Positions 25,750-33,923 of a stretch of DNA of 64,000 bases are shown in pieces. The stretch comes from Chloroflexota bacterium (lineage in GTDB: Bacteria > Chloroflexota > UBA11872 > UBA12225 > JAJDUF01): NCBI GenBank assembly GCA_022826725.1, contig JAJDUF010000006.1:21519-85518 (forward strand), written 5' to 3'. The notes beneath the pieces were generated by a model, which was not told where the DNA came from, did no database searches, and saw only the letters and a program-made list of their open reading frames with translations. The position numbers were made by a program, and so were the translations under genes. Each line of letters opens with the position of its first letter. Position 1 is the first letter of the stretch.

Positions 25750-27126
25750 GTGAATCTCATCGTCATCATGCTCGACAGCCTGCGGCAGGACCACGTCAGC
25801 CTCTACCATCAAGGACAAGCGCCATTCGATGATATCGCGCCCTGTCAAACACCCAACATTGACGCCTTCGGGCAAGAGAGCCTGATCTTCGAGAACGTCT
25901 ATCCGGAGGCGTTCCCCACCATCCCGGTCCGCACCGCGCTGCTCACCGGCCAGCGCACCCTCCCCTACCGCCCCTGGCAGCCGCTCACCGCCGAGGACGT
26001 GACCGCTACCGAGTTGCTGCGCGGCGAGGGCTATGTTTCCGGGCTGATCTCCGATACCTACCACTACCGAGCACCGGGCATGAACTTTCACCGCAACTTC
26101 CACTCCTACCGCTGGATTCGCGGTCAGGAATACGATCCTTACGACTCCGGCCCGGCGCAGCGCAACCTGGACGATTACGTCAACGCGCACTATTCCCCGC
26201 TCTGGCGCGAACGGGTGCATCAGTTCCTCGCCAATACGGATGCCTTCACCGAGGAGCAGCGCTGGTTTCCGGCGCAGGTCGTTGACGAGGCCCGCACCTG
26301 GCTCCGGCGTAACCGCTCCCACGACCGGCTCTTCCTCTGGATTGACAGCTTCGACCCCCACGAGCCGTGGGACCCCCCACCGCACTGGGATACCTACACC
26401 GACCCGGCCTACCGCGGGCCGCGCCTCATCCTACCGATGGGCGGCCCGGCCACCGACTGGGCCTCGCCGGAGCAGATCCGCCACATTCGTGGGCTGTATG
26501 CGGGCGAGGTGGCTTTCGTGGACCACTGCCTCGGCCAGCTGTTCGCCACCCTCCGCGACCTCGGCTACTACGACGATTCCATCATTCTGCTCGTCGCCGA
26601 TCACGGTCATCCTCTCGCCGATCACGGCAAGTTCCTCAAGGGACCCGACCGCCTGTACAACGAGCTGCTCAAGGTGCCTTTCCTGCTCCGACTGCCCGGC
26701 GGTCGCAGCGGTGGCCAGCGGATCAGCGCGCTGGCCCAGTTCCACGACGTGCTGCCCACCCTGCTCACTCTGATGGGCTGGTCCAGCCTCACGTCCGACA
26801 TGCACGGACGCAGCTTTGACCGCGTAGTGCGCGGGGACACCGCCGCGCACCGCGACCACATGATTACGGGCTACCATGCCGGCTACGAGCGTTGCATCCG
26901 CGACGACCGTTGGAGCCTGGTGCTCCGGCCACCGGACGAGCCGGACGAGCTATACGACCTCACCGCCGACCGAGGCGAGCGATCCAACCTCATTGACGCC
27001 CACCCGGAGATCGCCACCGCCTTGGCCCGCTCCTTCGGCTCCCTCTACCACCGCAGCGGCGCCCCCGTCGCGACAGTCAAGGGCGTCCAAGGCGCCTACG
27101 AGGTCGCCTCCGGCAGCGTCGAGTAG
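25750..27126 (+). CDS. Sulfatase-fold (alkaline phosphatase superfamily) hydrolase with Thr at the nucleophile position
   Basis: 458 aa, GTG start. Opening LIVIMLDSLRQDHVSLY carries the metal-binding Asp; NIDAFGQESLIFENVYPE precedes the nucleophile motif. Where sulfatases have C/S-x-P-S-R the sequence is TIPVRTALLTG, so the residue converted to formylglycine is a Thr. Other superfamily ligands are present: LWIDSFDPHEPW, ILLVADHGHPLADHGKF. This suggests a phosphodiesterase or phosphonate/arylester hydrolase rather than a true sulfatase. No anaerobic or aerobic sulfatase-maturating enzyme is nearby. Confidence 0.82.
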   Translation: MNLIVIMLDSLRQDHVSLYHQGQAPFDDIAPCQTPNIDAFGQESLIFENVYPEAFPTIPVRTALLTGQRTLPYRPWQPLTAEDVTATELLRGEGYVSGLISDTYHYRAPGMNFHRNFHSYRWIRGQEYDPYDSGPAQRNLDDYVNAHYSPLWRERVHQFLANTDAFTEEQRWFPAQVVDEARTWLRRNRSHDRLFLWIDSFDPHEPWDPPPHWDTYTDPAYRGPRLILPMGGPATDWASPEQIRHIRGLYAGEVAFVDHCLGQLFATLRDLGYYDDSIILLVADHGHPLADHGKFLKGPDRLYNELLKVPFLLRLPGGRSGGQRISALAQFHDVLPTLLTLMGWSSLTSDMHGRSFDRVVRGDTAAHRDHMITGYHAGYERCIRDDRWSLVLRPPDEPDELYDLTADRGERSNLIDAHPEIATALARSFGSLYHRSGAPVATVKGVQGAYEVASGSVE

Positions 27127-27170
27127 TATCCGCACGATGCGTGTGCCACCCTGCGCGTATAAGCATAAGC

Positions 27171-28916
27171 CTACTGTTCGCGTGCTTCAGGAGTGGCGCT
27201 CCTGGCAATCCGCACGATGGCGTCGAGCTTTGCACGAATCTCTGCGTCAATCTCATCTTCAGGGACGTAATCGGCAAGCTCGTAGAAGTCCTTCTTGTTC
27301 ATAAGGTTCGGTAGGCCGAGCTTCTGGAAGTAGTTCTGGAACAGCGGAGTCAGGAAGTCATCGCTCACCTTGACGTCGCTGCTCCATGGTGAGCCTTTGC
27401 CCAACGTCCGCATCGCGCTCCGAACCTCCTCAATGGCCTCGCGCATTATCTTTGCTCGCCGGTTGGCCTCGGTGGGCGCAAACAGGGGTCCGAGCGTGTC
27501 TCTTTCCTCCACTGCCCGCGCATATCCTTCCAGAGTGGCCTGGGAGCAGAAGTAGTTCTCGATCTCCCGCCTTTCCCAGATCAGACGTTCGATCGGATCA
27601 ATCGTCGGAGCTTCGGAATCCGGGCGGTCGAAGAGCGCCGCGGCTCGCAGGTGCGGAAGTGCCTCCTTCAGGCCATGATAGTGACGCTGTGCCGCGGCCA
27701 GCTGGTTCCCGACGTAATGTACGAAGGGCCGCTCAAGCACGTGAACTGCCTCGTCGTGATCGAGACGCCGAGCAAAAGCCTGCAAGGTGGAAAGGTCCGT
27801 CGAGCCTTCGAGATAGAGCACCCAGCCCGTCTGCTCGGCTTGGTAATAGTGCTCAAACCCAATCTCCGTAAGCGCCTTGCGGACTTGGCTGCCGCGGTCG
27901 GCAATCCGATGCGGCCGACCGACGAAAGCGATCACCATGTCTTTGCCCGCGGCCTCATTGAGGAGCACCTCGGAGTGGCTCGCCGCGATGATCTGACTGC
28001 CGCTCCCAGTTGCCGCCTCCGTGAGCAGGCGATATATCTGGCGTTGGCGCAGAATCTCAAGGTGCGCGTCCGGCTCATCGAGCAAGAGCACAGCGCCGGG
28101 GTTGGCGTACATGTACGCCAGGATGAGCAGCGTCTGCTGTAGGCCCCGGCCGCTGGAAGCGAGATCAAGCGTCACCCCTTGCTCATGGTAGCTCATGGCG
28201 ATCTCACCGCGCTCCTCAATGTAGTGCGGAGGTTCGAGTACCGCCCCGAACAACCCCTCGATCTGAGCGACGAGTTTCTCCCAATCACCCAGATGCTCTT
28301 GGTAAATGCGGAAGCAGAGATTGCGGAGGACCTCGGCCGTGCGGCCTTCCCCAACACGCACATTCACCGCACCATGATCGAGGCGTGTCTCTGTCGCCGC
28401 GAGGCCGGACATTGGGGGAAGGAAGGCGATTTGCGTCGCCCCGGCCTCCGGCGGAATTGACATTCGTTCCGGCGTCCTGCCGTCGCCCTGCCGCAGTGGA
28501 CGGCAGTAGAACGACTCCTCGTTCGCAAAGTCGAACTCCAGCCCGCAGGTCCATTCGCTGCCTTGGGTGATGCCATTGACAATGACATCAATCCGCACAT
28601 TGCTGGTCTGTGGGCGACCTGCGACCTGCTGCACGTCGCGCACATGGCGCCCATGCCACAAGAGACGCGCACTTGGGACAGGTATGGAGACAAGGCCCCT
28701 TCGGTTAACGGTGACACCCGGACGCCTCTCCGGCGTACCTCTCCCCGAGCGCTTCTCGTTCCAGCGATTCAGGCCGATATCCCAGAGCGCCAGGGACTGC
28801 ATCGCCGAGGTCTTGCCCGAGTTGTTCGGGCCGATGAACACCACGGGATTGCCCAGTTCGATCTCGACCTCCCCGCCAAAGCGTTTGAAACGGCGGACGG
28901 TGAGCTTAGTAAGCAT
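27171..28916 (-). CDS. OLD-like AAA ATPase with TOPRIM-like C-terminal region
   Basis: 581 aa. SMC/RecF-type N-terminus (LTKLTVRRFKRFGGEVEIEL) with Walker A GPNNSGKT at residues 29-36, signature SSGRGLQQTLL, Walker B VLLLDEPDAHLE and the H-loop IAASHSEVLLNEA. The C-terminal ~200 residues have TOPRIM-like acidic motifs: VLYLEGSTDLSTLQAFA and AAALFDRPDSE. This is the arrangement of OLD nucleases and GajA. Its start lies inside the end of the nucleotidyltransferase gene (11-bp overlap), so the two are translationally coupled. Possibly a phage-defence or DNA-repair nuclease. Confidence 0.82.
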   Translation of the reverse strand: MLTKLTVRRFKRFGGEVEIELGNPVVFIGPNNSGKTSAMQSLALWDIGLNRWNEKRSGRGTPERRPGVTVNRRGLVSIPVPSARLLWHGRHVRDVQQVAGRPQTSNVRIDVIVNGITQGSEWTCGLEFDFANEESFYCRPLRQGDGRTPERMSIPPEAGATQIAFLPPMSGLAATETRLDHGAVNVRVGEGRTAEVLRNLCFRIYQEHLGDWEKLVAQIEGLFGAVLEPPHYIEERGEIAMSYHEQGVTLDLASSGRGLQQTLLILAYMYANPGAVLLLDEPDAHLEILRQRQIYRLLTEAATGSGSQIIAASHSEVLLNEAAGKDMVIAFVGRPHRIADRGSQVRKALTEIGFEHYYQAEQTGWVLYLEGSTDLSTLQAFARRLDHDEAVHVLERPFVHYVGNQLAAAQRHYHGLKEALPHLRAAALFDRPDSEAPTIDPIERLIWERREIENYFCSQATLEGYARAVEERDTLGPLFAPTEANRRAKIMREAIEEVRSAMRTLGKGSPWSSDVKVSDDFLTPLFQNYFQKLGLPNLMNKKDFYELADYVPEDEIDAEIRAKLDAIVRIARSATPEAREQ

Positions 28917-29256
28917 CGGGCATCCCCCCGGCTGTTTGCTCCTTGCCCCTCACCAGCACCACGTAGTCGCGTGCGATCTCCCGGTGGAAGCTCTCCGGCA
29001 GCCTCGCCCAATCGCGCGCTTCGATGAGAAAGGGGATGTTGGACTCCCGAAAGGCTTCCGCCAGATCGGATAGCTTGCTGCTGGGCAGCCGCTGCAAGTC
29101 CGGGCCGCGCAGCACCAAGTCAAGGTCGCTGCCACCATGTCCCCTGCCGTTGACGCGGCTGCCGTAGGCCCACACTTCAACACCCGGCAGCTGCTCGCGC
29201 AGCATCGCCTCGATCTGCTTGCGGTGCCTCGGCTGCAAGTCCAGGCGCTCAGTCAT
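28906..29256 (-). CDS. MNT-type nucleotidyltransferase domain protein
   Basis: 116 aa. Pol-beta-type minimal nucleotidyltransferase: VEVWAYGSRVNGRGHGGSDL with Gly32-Ser33 and catalytic Asp44 and Asp46 (SDLDLV); the third acidic residue would be in FLIEARDW. Such proteins usually form toxin-antitoxin pairs with HEPN proteins and modify the partner by AMP addition. GGAGG lies 6 bases before the ATG. The upstream mini-ORF overlaps its start by 8 bp and the ATPase start overlaps its end by 11 bp, making a compact three-frame operon. Confidence 0.85.
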   Translation of the reverse strand: MTERLDLQPRHRKQIEAMLREQLPGVEVWAYGSRVNGRGHGGSDLDLVLRGPDLQRLPSSKLSDLAEAFRESNIPFLIEARDWARLPESFHREIARDYVVLVRGKEQTAGGMPDAY

Positions 29257-29341
29257 CCCATTCCTCCGCTATGACCAAAGAGAGCGCCTTGGCGTCGAGG
29301 ATGCAACGGTCCAGGTACTCCGTGTTGACTTTCATCAGCAT
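29249..29341 (-). CDS. 30-aa ORF, likely remnant of a HEPN partner
   Basis: MLMKVNTEYLDRCILDAKAL and SLVIAEEWDD, with GGGAG four bases before the ATG and a stop that overlaps the nucleotidyltransferase start (ATGACTGA). The opening YLDRCI...A.AL resembles the first helix of HI0074-type HEPN proteins, which normally continue to ~130 residues. Either the partner has been cut down to its first helix, or the ORF now only serves translational coupling. Confidence 0.5.
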   Translation of the reverse strand: MLMKVNTEYLDRCILDAKALSLVIAEEWDD

Positions 29342-29438
29342 CACTCTCCCTAGACCCGCGCCGGTAGGTGCCGGGGACTCCATGCTACCATGATGCTGAC
29401 GGTCTTACGTTGGAGCAGACTTGCAGGAGCGACGAGGC

Positions 29439-30164
29439 ATGACGACAACGCCCGCGCTGACCGGAGCCGAGCGTACCGCGGCGAAAATCGGCTATCTCTC
29501 CAAAACCGACCTCTTCCAAGACCTCACCCCGCCCGAGCTTGCCGAGATCGAGCGCAAGATCACTATGCACACGTGCGAGCGGGGGCGAGTGTTCTATCTC
29601 CCCGGCGAGACGGGTGAGGCGCTGTTCATTCTCAAGGAGGGACGTGTCCAGCTCTATCGCCTCTCTGCGGAGGGGCGCAAGCTCGTGCTCGCTATCCTGG
29701 AACCGGGCACGGTGTTCGGAGAGATGTCCATGATCGGCCAGGGCATGTACGACGCTTTTGCCGAAGCGGCCGAGCCTTGCACGATCTGCGTGATGAGTCG
29801 CCGGGACGTTGAAGCACTAATCCGCAGCAAGCCGCAGATTGCCCTGCGTCTTCTGGAGCTGGTCGCGGTGCGGATGCAAGAGCTGGAGACCCAGTTGGAA
29901 GACATCGCCTTCCGCAGCGTGCCGGTGCGGCTCGCCACGCTGTTGCTCCGTCTCGCCGGCGATAGCACGGACGAGATGCCTATCGCAGCGACCGTCGGTG
30001 GCCTGACCCACCAAGACCTAGCCGATATGCTCGGCGTCTACCGCGAGACGGTGACGACCGCGCTCGACAACTTCAGAAATAACGACCTCATCGCCATCGG
30101 GCGCCGGCAGCTTGTCCTCCGCAACGTCCCCCGGCTGCGCGAGTTGGCCGCAGCCAGCCGCTAA
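29439..30164 (+). CDS. Crp/Fnr family transcriptional regulator
   Basis: 241 aa from ATG 29439. The N-terminal cNMP-binding fold has RVFYLPGETGEALFILKEGR, VFGEMSMIGQ and a PR..D-like position replaced (CTICVMSRRDVEALI). A long dimer helix follows, then a winged HTH with TVGGLTHQDLADMLGVYRET and VTTALDNF. Fnr-type cysteine cluster is absent, so it is not an oxygen-sensing Fnr. Target and ligand unknown. It is divergent from the HEPN/MNT/OLD operon. Confidence 0.88.
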   Translation: MTTTPALTGAERTAAKIGYLSKTDLFQDLTPPELAEIERKITMHTCERGRVFYLPGETGEALFILKEGRVQLYRLSAEGRKLVLAILEPGTVFGEMSMIGQGMYDAFAEAAEPCTICVMSRRDVEALIRSKPQIALRLLELVAVRMQELETQLEDIAFRSVPVRLATLLLRLAGDSTDEMPIAATVGGLTHQDLADMLGVYRETVTTALDNFRNNDLIAIGRRQLVLRNVPRLRELAAASR

Positions 30165-30180
30165 CCATCGGCCGCTGCCC

Positions 30181-30711
30181 CTACATCGGCGCCCGCTGCG
30201 ACGCCCCACCTGCTCCGCCCTCGACCGGCTGCAGCAGCAGCAGCGGCTGGTCGGTGTGGACCAGTTGGCCGTTCTCCGCGACGATACGCTCCACCACCCC
30301 GTGGTGCTCGGAGCGAATCTCGTTGAAGACTTTCATCGCCTCCACCAGCGCCACCACCTGGTCCACCTCCACCGGATCGCCAACCTGGACATACGGCGGG
30401 TCTTGCGGCGTTGGCGCCGTGTAGAACATGCCGGTCAGCGGGGTCCGGACGGCGAGCAGGTCTTGGTCGGCAGCGGCAGTGGTCACAGGAACGGTCGCCG
30501 CCGCGGCTGTGTCAGCGACCGGGGGTGCCGCAGCGGGGGGCGCCGCGGCGATAATCGGCGCAGCGGTGGTCGTCACCCGTCGGCGCACGTGTACGCGCAG
30601 ACTGCCATCGCGCATCTCCAGTTCCGCGAGACCCGCGGCTTCGACGGCGGCGAGCAGGTCTCGCAGCCAGTGGAGACGCTCGGGGAGCGGCCGGGCGGTG
30701 TCAGGGGGCAT
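30181..30711 (-). CDS. accB: Acetyl-CoA carboxylase biotin carboxyl carrier protein
   Basis: 176 aa from ATG 30711, which lies 11 bp inside the end of fabF (translational coupling). The N-terminal ~60 residues are the BCCP helical part (LPERLHWLRDLLAAVEAAGL), then an Ala/Pro/Thr-rich linker, then the biotinyl domain with the biotin-accepting lysine in VEAMKVFNEI. It carries carboxybiotin for malonyl-CoA formation, feeding FabF in the same operon. Confidence 0.92.
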   Translation of the reverse strand: MPPDTARPLPERLHWLRDLLAAVEAAGLAELEMRDGSLRVHVRRRVTTTAAPIIAAAPPAAAPPVADTAAAATVPVTTAAADQDLLAVRTPLTGMFYTAPTPQDPPYVQVGDPVEVDQVVALVEAMKVFNEIRSEHHGVVERIVAENGQLVHTDQPLLLLQPVEGGAGGASQRAPM

Positions 30712-31954
30712 AAGCCCGAAAGACGAGACTGGCGTTATGACCACCGAACCCGAAACTGTTGGACATGGCTATATCCATCTGCGCCGGCCGGGCCTCGTTG
30801 GGGACGTAATCCAGGTCACACGCCGGGTCCGGATACTCGTAGTTGATGGTGGGCGGGAGCGTGTCGTCCAGCAGCGCCTTGATCGTAAACACCGCCTCGA
30901 TACCACCCGCTGCCCCCAGCGCGTGGCCGATCATAGACTTGGTGGAGCTTATCGGCAGCCGCTCCGCGTGCTCCCCGAACAAGGTCTTGACGGCGTGCGT
31001 TTCCAAGCGGTCGTTGGCCTCGGTGCTCGTGCCATGCGCGTTGATGTAGCCTACTTCGGATACGTCGAGGTCGGCCTTGTGCAGTGCCCGCTCCATCGCA
31101 CGCCGCGCCCCGGCGCCTTCCTTTGCCGGCAGCGTGATATGGAAGGCATCCGCAGTGGCACCGTAGCCCACCAGCTCGGCGTGGATCCGCGCGCCTCGGG
31201 CCCGGGCGTGTTCCAGACTCTCCAGGATGATGATGCCGGCGCCCTCAGCAGGCACGAATCCGTCGCGCTTGGCATCAAAGGGCCGGGAGGCCCGCTCCGG
31301 TTCGTCGTTCTGCTTGGTGAGCGCCCTGGAAGCGCAGAAGCCGGCCAGTCCTATGGGGACGATGGAGCCTTCGGTGCCGCCGGTAATCATCGCCTCGGCA
31401 TCGCCCCGGCGAATCACCTCGTAGGCCTCCCCGATGGCGTGGGCCCCACTGGAGCAGGCACTCACGATGCCCATATTCGGTCCGCGCGCCCCCACGTCTA
31501 TACTGACCTGGCCCGAGGCCATGTCGGCGATCATCATGGGCACCAAAAACGGGCTTACCCGCCGCACCCCCCGCTCGTCGAGCACCTTGATCTGCTCGGT
31601 CAACGTAATCAGACCGCCGATGCCGGTGCCGATATAGACGCCCGTGTCATCCGCCCGCTCCTCCGTTATCTCCAGGGCGGCATCGCGCAGCGCCTCCTGG
31701 GTCGCTACCAGGCTGAACTGCACAAAGCGGTCGGTGCGTCGCACGTCCTTGGCTTCGAAATAGGCGGTCGGATCGAACCCCCTGACTTCACCGGCAATCC
31801 GGCACGGGTAGCCGGTAGTATCGAACGTCGAGATCGGCACGACGCCGGACCGCCCGGCGACGACCCCCTCCCAGCTGCTGGCCACGTCCAAGCCCAGCGG
31901 GGTGATCGCCCCCATCCCGGTGACTACTACTCGGCGGCACTCGGTTCCCGCCAT
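30701..31954 (-). CDS. fabF: 3-oxoacyl-[acyl-carrier-protein] synthase II
   Basis: Condensing enzyme of type II fatty acid synthesis. 417 aa from ATG 31954, where GGAAGAGG lies upstream; an upstream extension of 35 codons lacks homology. Starts RRVVVTGMGAITPLG. Catalytic Cys167 in VSACSSGAHAIGEA, first His in NAHGTSTEAND, second His in KSMIGHALGAAGG. Full length. Followed by accB in an overlapping operon, with an inverted repeat around its -10. Confidence 0.94.
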   Translation of the reverse strand: MAGTECRRVVVTGMGAITPLGLDVASSWEGVVAGRSGVVPISTFDTTGYPCRIAGEVRGFDPTAYFEAKDVRRTDRFVQFSLVATQEALRDAALEITEERADDTGVYIGTGIGGLITLTEQIKVLDERGVRRVSPFLVPMMIADMASGQVSIDVGARGPNMGIVSACSSGAHAIGEAYEVIRRGDAEAMITGGTEGSIVPIGLAGFCASRALTKQNDEPERASRPFDAKRDGFVPAEGAGIIILESLEHARARGARIHAELVGYGATADAFHITLPAKEGAGARRAMERALHKADLDVSEVGYINAHGTSTEANDRLETHAVKTLFGEHAERLPISSTKSMIGHALGAAGGIEAVFTIKALLDDTLPPTINYEYPDPACDLDYVPNEARPAQMDIAMSNSFGFGGHNASLVFRAYAP

Positions 31955-32009
31955 GTTCGCCTCTTCCCATCCAACTCGCGTTTCTGGCCGGCGGCACACC
32001 CCGGTTAAG

Positions 32010-32038
32010 CCGCCGAGTATAGCATAGCCTATCGGCGG
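32010..32038 (-). promoter_or_regulatory. Possible operator and -10 for fabF-accB
   Basis: CCGCCGA and TCGGCGG form a perfect 7-bp inverted repeat separated by 15 bp; the minus-strand -10 candidate TATACT overlaps its inner edge. It lies ~55-80 bases before the fabF start. The -35 is poor, as expected of an activated or repressed promoter. FapR-like control of lipid synthesis is an idea only. Confidence 0.35.
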
Positions 32039-32241
32039 ACCATATGGGCGCCGCGGCATCCGAAATGGCGATCAGCGACCGTTTTGGTCCAGGTAATCGG
32101 AGGGTCTGGCAACACGTGAGGCGTGCCGCCGTCAGGTGCGAATAGAAGCCAACCCTGCCACCCGCTGTGTCCCTCATGCAGTGTAGCGTGCCCGCCCCAG
32201 ACGGACATTCCTACCGGTTGGGCCGGCTCACCGGCCGCCGC

Positions 32242-32499
32242 TCACGAGTCCGCGTAGACACTGACTTGGCGCTGGTTGCGTCGCCGGTACTCCCACTTCA
32301 CCCGCCCCGATACGAGCGCGAAGAGCGTATAGTCTCGCCCTAGCCCGACGTTGTTGCCGGGGTAGTAGCGGGTGCCGCGCTGCCGCGCCAGTACCTCGCC
32401 GGCATGGACCAGTTGCCCATCGAACCGCTTTGCGCCGAGGCGTTTGCCGACGCTATCACGACCGTTCTTGGTACTCCCGACACCCTTTTTGGAGGACAT
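32242..32499 (-). CDS. rpmA: 50S ribosomal protein L27
   Basis: 85 aa from ATG 32499. The core has [40 protein letters not shown] and GRDYTLFAL, matching bL27 closely. The N-terminus [15 protein letters not shown] has no cleavable Firmicutes-type extension. It follows rplU by 52 bp, the usual L21-L27 operon. Confidence 0.96.
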   Translation of the reverse strand: MSSKKGVGSTKNGRDSVGKRLGAKRFDGQLVHAGEVLARQRGTRYYPGNNVGLGRDYTLFALVSGRVKWEYRRRNQRQVSVYADS

Positions 32500-32551
32500 C
32501 CGTTCTTCCTCTCTCCCTACCGCCAAGCACCCTGCTGCCCCAGCACTCGCC

Positions 32552-32902
32552 TCAGTTCGCCGCGGTCTCCGTGCTGGTGCTATCGCCCGGGACAATGGAA
32601 GTGATCTTCACCCGGCAGTAGCGTTGCCGATGACCGGTCAGACGACGATACCGCACGCTCGACTTGTACTTGAAGACTATGACCTTGCGACCCTTAACTT
32701 CTTCCAGCACCTCGGCTATCACGCGGGCACCGGGCACCGTCGGCCGGCCGACCACGACATGGTCGCCGTCGCGCACCATGAGCACCCGCTCCAGCTCCAG
32801 TCGCTCACCGGGCGTGGCCGCCCGCCGGGCGAGGTCCAGTACCTCACCCTCTCGCAAGGTGTATTGTTGACCGTGATCCTCGACAATAGCGTACACGCCC
32901 AT
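32552..32902 (-). CDS. rplU: 50S ribosomal protein L21
   Basis: 116 aa from ATG 32902, with AAGGAAAT immediately upstream; the frame is open 18 codons further 5' without homology. [20 protein letters not shown], then [34 protein letters not shown] and [14 protein letters not shown] are the bL21 pattern. The C-terminal ~15 residues are a Ser/Thr-rich tail. Upstream of rpmA. Confidence 0.95.
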   Translation of the reverse strand: MGVYAIVEDHGQQYTLREGEVLDLARRAATPGERLELERVLMVRDGDHVVVGRPTVPGARVIAEVLEEVKGRKVIVFKYKSSVRYRRLTGHRQRYCRVKITSIVPGDSTSTETAAN

Positions 32903-33118
32903 ATTTCCTTTTGCTCTGGTGGTAGGCGCCGGCTGCATCGTGTCGCCCGCGCCCACACCAACCGTATACCGTCCAGCCGGCTTGCGAGCGGCTCGCTGCC
33001 TTCGGGGATAAAGGCAGCGCTCTAGGCCACCTCCGCATCGGCTTGAAGTCTAGCAAGGCAGCGGCGCTTCCGTCAACCGCACTGCTCCACGGTAGCGATA
33101 CCCGGGAGCCGCCACCCC

Positions 33119-33748
33119 CTAGTGTAGCTGGCGGATAATGCTGATCGCGCGTCCCTGTACGAGCACGTGCTGCGGGTCGGCATAGATCGGCTCCATCGTC
33201 GGATGCGCCGGTTGTAGGCGAATGCGGTCGCCCTCGTGATAAAAGCGCTTCAGCGTGGCGGCGCCCTCGGCATTGGGGCCATCGGTCAAGAGCGCCACCA
33301 CAATCTGGCCGTCCCGCGCGGTTTGTGCCGGCTCGACCACCACCAGGTCCCCGTCGTCAATCAGGTCTTCGATCATGGACTTGCCACGCACGCGCAGGGC
33401 ATACGTGTCCGGGGGCACCTGGTCGGCGCTGAGTTGGAGGACATCGCCCGGATCGCTGATTGCGTCAATCGGCTGACCCGCGGCGATCTGTCCGATCACG
33501 GGCACGGTCCGGATACGCGGCCGCGGCGCCGCCGGGCCATGCACCAGCCGGAGACCTCGGCTGGTATGACGTTCGCGGACAATGTAACCTTTCTTGGCCA
33601 GCACTGTGAGATGGTAGTCCACGTGGCTTGTCGAGGCGATGCCGGCCGCGGCACCAATCTCCCGGTTCGTCGGCGGTCGCCCCTGTTCCTCGATATATTG
33701 CTCGATGAAGCGCAGGATGCCTTGTTGCCGCTCGCTGAGAGTTTGCAT
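33119..33748 (-). CDS. lexA: LexA repressor
   Basis: SOS-response repressor, 209 aa from ATG 33748 with GAGGAGAAAGG upstream. N-terminal winged HTH (LSERQQGILRFIEQYIEEQG, PPTNREIGAAAGIAST). Self-cleavage site Ala90-Gly91 (QIAAGQPI), catalytic Ser124 (RGKSMIED) and Lys167 (TLKRFYHEGD) are all present, so RecA-triggered autocleavage should work. Its promoter carries a GAAC-N4-GTTC box, so it is autoregulated. A divergent gene shares the control region. Confidence 0.95.
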   Translation of the reverse strand: MQTLSERQQGILRFIEQYIEEQGRPPTNREIGAAAGIASTSHVDYHLTVLAKKGYIVRERHTSRGLRLVHGPAAPRPRIRTVPVIGQIAAGQPIDAISDPGDVLQLSADQVPPDTYALRVRGKSMIEDLIDDGDLVVVEPAQTARDGQIVVALLTDGPNAEGAATLKRFYHEGDRIRLQPAHPTMEPIYADPQHVLVQGRAISIIRQLH

Positions 33749-33840
33749 CGGCTTGCCTTTCTCCTCGTTCGTTCTGTCCGCACGCCACCGAGTGCAGGCG
33801 TGACGGTACACTCGGCACTACGCAACACCTGCCGTTCGGA

Positions 33841-33852
33841 GAACGCCTGTTC
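33841..33852. promoter_or_regulatory. LexA (SOS) box
   Basis: GAACGCCTGTTC is a perfect GAAC-N4-GTTC palindrome, the Gram-positive/Chloroflexota-type SOS box. It lies about 11 bp downstream of the lexA -10, across the expected transcription start, ~90 bp from the lexA ATG. Confidence 0.85.
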
Positions 33853-33862
33853 TATCATCGAC

Positions 33863-33892
33863 AATATACGGGACTGACCGGGTATTTGTCAA
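33863..33892 (-). promoter_or_regulatory. lexA promoter
   Basis: On the minus strand TTGACA (33892-33887), an 18-bp spacer and TATATT (33868-33863). The -35 is a consensus match, and overlaps the -35 of the divergent promoter. Confidence 0.75.
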
Positions 33893-33915
33893 CCGTGAGA
33901 GAAGACGAGTAATAT
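33886..33915 (+). promoter_or_regulatory. Divergent promoter for the PP2C-like/propeller gene
   Basis: TTGTCA (33886-33891), 18-bp spacer, TAATAT (33910-33915). The ATG at 33924 is only 8 bases past the -10, so the message would be leaderless or nearly so; no Shine-Dalgarno is seen. The two -35 boxes of the divergent promoters overlap by five bases. Confidence 0.55.
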
Positions 33916-33923
33916 CAACGGCA

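Noticed and set aside
27171..29341. Calling the operon Gabija
   Set aside because: No UvrD-like GajB helicase is adjacent; only the ATPase/TOPRIM arrangement is shared.
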